Notes under the pieces: model-generated
The model's input: the letters and a program-made list of their open reading frames with translations, nothing else
What the model was told of the DNA's origin: nothing
The model's database searches: none
NCBI GenBank assembly: GCA_945860295.1
Contig: CAMAQH010000020.1
Coordinates: 1-64,000, forward strand
Reading direction: 5' to 3'
DNA length: 64,000 nt
From: Prosthecobacter debontii
GTDB lineage: Bacteria > Verrucomicrobiota > Verrucomicrobiia > Verrucomicrobiales > Verrucomicrobiaceae
Made by a program: the position numbers and the translations under genes
Shown here: positions 62,303-64,000 of the stretch, piece by piece
How positions within the stretch are numbered: the first letter of the stretch is position 1
Layout: every line of letters starts with the position of its first letter

Positions 62303-63019
62303 TTACGCTGCTTGCTTCTTACCTTTGCCTCTGGCGGTAGGCTTGGCAGGCGCAGACACTTTTTCGCTTGGCTTTGGCAGAGTGGCTTTGGCGGTTTCCC
62401 ATTCAGGGTTCAGGGTGGCTTCACGAACGGATAGATTACGGAAGTCAACGGACTGGCCGCCTACGGTGAAACCTGGGGCGAGTTTGCTATTCTTGAAAAG
62501 ACCACTACTGCCCCAGGCGACGTGGTCATCGACCTGGCCGAGCATGCTGTCGCCGACCATTTCCATGCGGACTTTGTGCCAAGTTCCAGTCGCGAGTTCG
62601 GCAGGGAGGCGGGCAAAGATGACTGACTTGTCCGGGCCTTCATGATCGTTGTCATCACGCTGAATAGTCACTGAATTGGGAGTGATGCTGATGCGCGCCA
62701 TGTGGTCTTTAGCGCCGTTGATGGAGAGGCTGGTGCTTTTGGCACCTAAAAATTTGAATTCATATTCGATGACGAAATCCTGGAGTTTGTTCGGCAGGCG
62801 GGTGACGGCACCGTGCTTGTCTTCGGCCACTTCAGAGCCTCGCATGACGCCTTCCACGAGTTCCCATTTACCTTTGGCTGACTTCCATGGGGCGGCGGGA
62901 GGGCTGTCGAGTTTGCTTTCAAAGATGACCGCACCAGGGATGGCGAGGAGTGCTTTGTCGGCGGCGGAGGCGGTGAGGCTGAGCGCGAGCAGTGCGGAGA
63001 GTGACGATGTTGTTTTCAC
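62303..63019 (-). CDS. Secreted LamG/DUF1080-type protein (second)
   Basis: The 238-residue product has a signal peptide (MKTTSSLSALLALSLTASA). Its jelly-roll domain runs from VIFESKLDSPPAAPWKSAKGKWELVEGVMRG to QSVDFRNLSVREATLN, with WHKVRMEMVGDSMLGQVDDHVAWG in the middle, the DUF1080-like pattern. A basic Pro/Lys-rich tail (PTARGKGKKQAA) is added. It resembles the gene at 56683 in plan but is not a close copy. Its own terminator follows. Divergent from the glycine-zipper lipoprotein. Confidence 0.72.
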   Translation of the reverse strand: MKTTSSLSALLALSLTASAADKALLAIPGAVIFESKLDSPPAAPWKSAKGKWELVEGVMRGSEVAEDKHGAVTRLPNKLQDFVIEYEFKFLGAKSTSLSINGAKDHMARISITPNSVTIQRDDNDHEGPDKSVIFARLPAELATGTWHKVRMEMVGDSMLGQVDDHVAWGSSGLFKNSKLAPGFTVGGQSVDFRNLSVREATLNPEWETAKATLPKPSEKVSAPAKPTARGKGKKQAA

Positions 63020-63136
63020 GGGCGCAGGGAAACGCGGGATGATTGCGCCATGTTGCGATTATCTGCCGCAGACATTTTTTCTTTTCCCCTGAACAATTTC
63101 GTCCTAGTCTCAGACTAACTGACCCACAGTTAATCC

Positions 63137-63439
63137 ATGAAAACACTCACACTATCCCTCCTTGCTGTAATTAGCATCTCATCCTGCGCTACTGGTCCGA
63201 ATGCCCAAACAGGCTCGGTCATTGGCGCTCTTGGTGGCGCTGCTGTTGGCGGCATCATTGGCAATCAAAGTGGTCGCGGCCTTGAAGGCGCACTCATCGG
63301 CGGCGGTATCGGCGCTCTTGGTGGCAATGCCATCGGCAACTCACAGGACCAGCGTAACAATCAGCAATACAACAACAACTATCGCCAGCAGCAGCGCCGC
63401 CCATCGGGCTACTACCAAAACGGCCAGCCTTACTATTAG
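63137..63439 (+). CDS. Glycine-zipper lipoprotein
   Basis: The 100-residue product has a lipoprotein signal (MKTLTLSLLAVISISSC, lipobox ISSC). A glycine-zipper segment of two hairpin-like repeats follows (GSVIGALGGAAVGGIIGNQS, GALIGGGIGALGGNAIGN), as in OmpA/OsmB/YMGG-type proteins. The tail is rich in Gln, Asn and Tyr (NNQQYNNNYRQQQRR). Such proteins sit in the outer membrane or its inner face and are often stress-induced. A terminator follows 30 bases after the stop. Confidence 0.82.
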   Translation: MKTLTLSLLAVISISSCATGPNAQTGSVIGALGGAAVGGIIGNQSGRGLEGALIGGGIGALGGNAIGNSQDQRNNQQYNNNYRQQQRRPSGYYQNGQPYY

Positions 63440-63468
63440 GCTTCAGCCGAACAGGCTTTCTATCGAAG

Positions 63469-63499
63469 AGCGCGATCTGGAGACAGGTCGCGCTTTTTT
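63469..63499 (+). terminator. Rho-independent terminator after the glycine-zipper gene
   Basis: AGCGCGA / TCGCGCT form a 7-bp perfect stem around a 12-base loop and run into a row of Ts. It separates the lipoprotein gene from the next plus-strand gene. Confidence 0.82.
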
Positions 63500-63528
63500 G
63501 TTTCCCTTTGCGGTGCCATGGGTGGCGC

Positions 63529-64000
63529 ATGGGAAAATCTGACTTTGTTTTTGCAACTTGCCGAGCTGGCTGGGAATCGTCTCTGAAACGAGAGGTGGCT
63601 GCGCGGCATGGCCGTCTGCTGACGCCTGCCTTTATGCGCCCGCAATTGATCACCTGGAAATCGCAGACGCCACTGTCGGCTGAGTTTGAGTTGGGTGGGG
63701 CCTTTGCGCCTGTCAGTGGCTTCTCTATCGGAATGGCACGCTCGGCAGAAGAGGTGGCGCTGCGCGTATCTGAGGCTGGCATTCAGGCCGCTGATCTGCA
63801 TGTTTTTCCCAGAATCATCGCTGAAGATGGGGTGACGCCTGAGGTCTGGTTGCGCATGGATAAGATCAAGGCGGCGGTCGAGCAAGTCTGCCCACTTTTG
63901 CCAGAGGCAGTTAATGTGATCGATCTGATCATCGGTGAGGAAGGTGAGCCTTGGTTCGTCGGCACGCATCGGCGCAGTCCGGCAGCGCATCCAAATGCTG
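63529..64000 (+). CDS. RlmM-like SAM-dependent methyltransferase, N-terminal part (runs off window)
   Basis: The frame from the ATG at 63529 is open to the window edge (157 codons) and is missing from the ORF track because no stop is seen. The N-terminus (DFVFATCRAGWESSLKREVA) matches the start of 23S rRNA 2'-O-methyltransferases of the RlmM/THUMP type (C.pGfE..lk.E). The following region (AFAPVSGFSIGMARSAEEVALRVSEAG) fits their THUMP-like domain. The catalytic Rossmann domain would lie beyond the window. An alternative ATG at 63518 is in another frame. The call is a family guess from the first third of the protein. Confidence 0.6.
   Translation, partial: MGKSDFVFATCRAGWESSLKREVAARHGRLLTPAFMRPQLITWKSQTPLSAEFELGGAFAPVSGFSIGMARSAEEVALRVSEAGIQAADLHVFPRIIAEDGVTPEVWLRMDKIKAAVEQVCPLLPEAVNVIDLIIGEEGEPWFVGTHRRSPAAHPNA

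Noticed and set aside
1-64000. CRISPR arrays, insertion sequences, prophage or integrated-element boundaries
   Set aside because: I saw no regularly spaced repeats, transposase, integrase or flanking direct repeats, although short repeats could escape reading by eye.

Overview
The window looks like a Verrucomicrobiota chromosome, probably near Prosthecobacter/Verrucomicrobium. The evidence is indirect: two very large PVC-type beta-propeller/HEAT proteins, LamG/DUF1080-type secreted proteins, a quinol-oxidising alternative complex III, a didermic envelope set (bamA, ompH/skp, lpxD) and the style of the NYN, SNF2 and zinc-ribbon genes. There is no rRNA, tRNA, CRISPR array, integrase or insertion sequence that I can see. 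Two partial genes run off the edges and are absent from the ORF track: a zinc-ribbon MotA/TolQ/ExbB-like channel protein on the left (minus, GTG start at 1392) and a THUMP/RlmM-like methyltransferase on the right (plus, from 63529).

Layout. 1-6.6 kb: channel protein, a small secreted protein, then bamA - ompH - terminator - lpxD. 7.1-13.3 kb (minus): actA-actB-actC-actD of alternative complex III, with a perfect CRP-type palindrome just upstream of actA. 13.5-20.6 kb: ddl, a PVC propeller/HEAT/cytochrome c protein, a NYN-LOTUS protein, an omega-amidase-type nitrilase and an unknown anchored protein. 20.9-27 kb: two facing GDP-deoxysugar units (fcl-like, C-methyltransferase, divergent GMD-like, glycosyltransferase-like on plus; canonical gmd-fcl on minus). 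27-30.3 kb: an orphan iron-type ABC permease and an OFA-family MFS carrier with its 40-residue small subunit.

30.5-49.2 kb is the most interesting part. It is a nonulosonic-acid (pseudaminic acid-type) cluster: pseB, pseC, pseG, pseF and pseI are all recognisable, but no GNAT-type pseH is present. Interleaved are five methyltransferases, an ATP-grasp ligase, an amidohydrolase and an unusual two-domain aldolase. Beside it lies a module of an FkbH-type HAD protein, an acyl carrier protein, a methyltransferase, a VOC protein and a fused AAC(3)-like acyltransferase/DUF4910 protein. FkbH proteins load a glyceryl unit onto ACPs. From memory, the Campylobacter jejuni flagellin locus holds unfused counterparts beside pseB/pseC and makes a di-O-methylglyceroyl pseudaminic acid. 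My inference is that this locus makes an acylated (glyceryl or related), O-methylated pseudaminic acid-like sugar for the cell surface.

49.3-53 kb: three glycosyltransferase-type genes. 53-64 kb: a lipoprotein, an SNF2 helicase, two LamG/DUF1080 proteins, a SGNH/propeller/HEAT/cupredoxin giant, a clear PIG-L deacetylase pseudogene (four in-frame stops and a frameshift), a helix-hairpin-helix secreted protein and a glycine-zipper lipoprotein. All calls come from reading the sequence and from family knowledge; no search was run.
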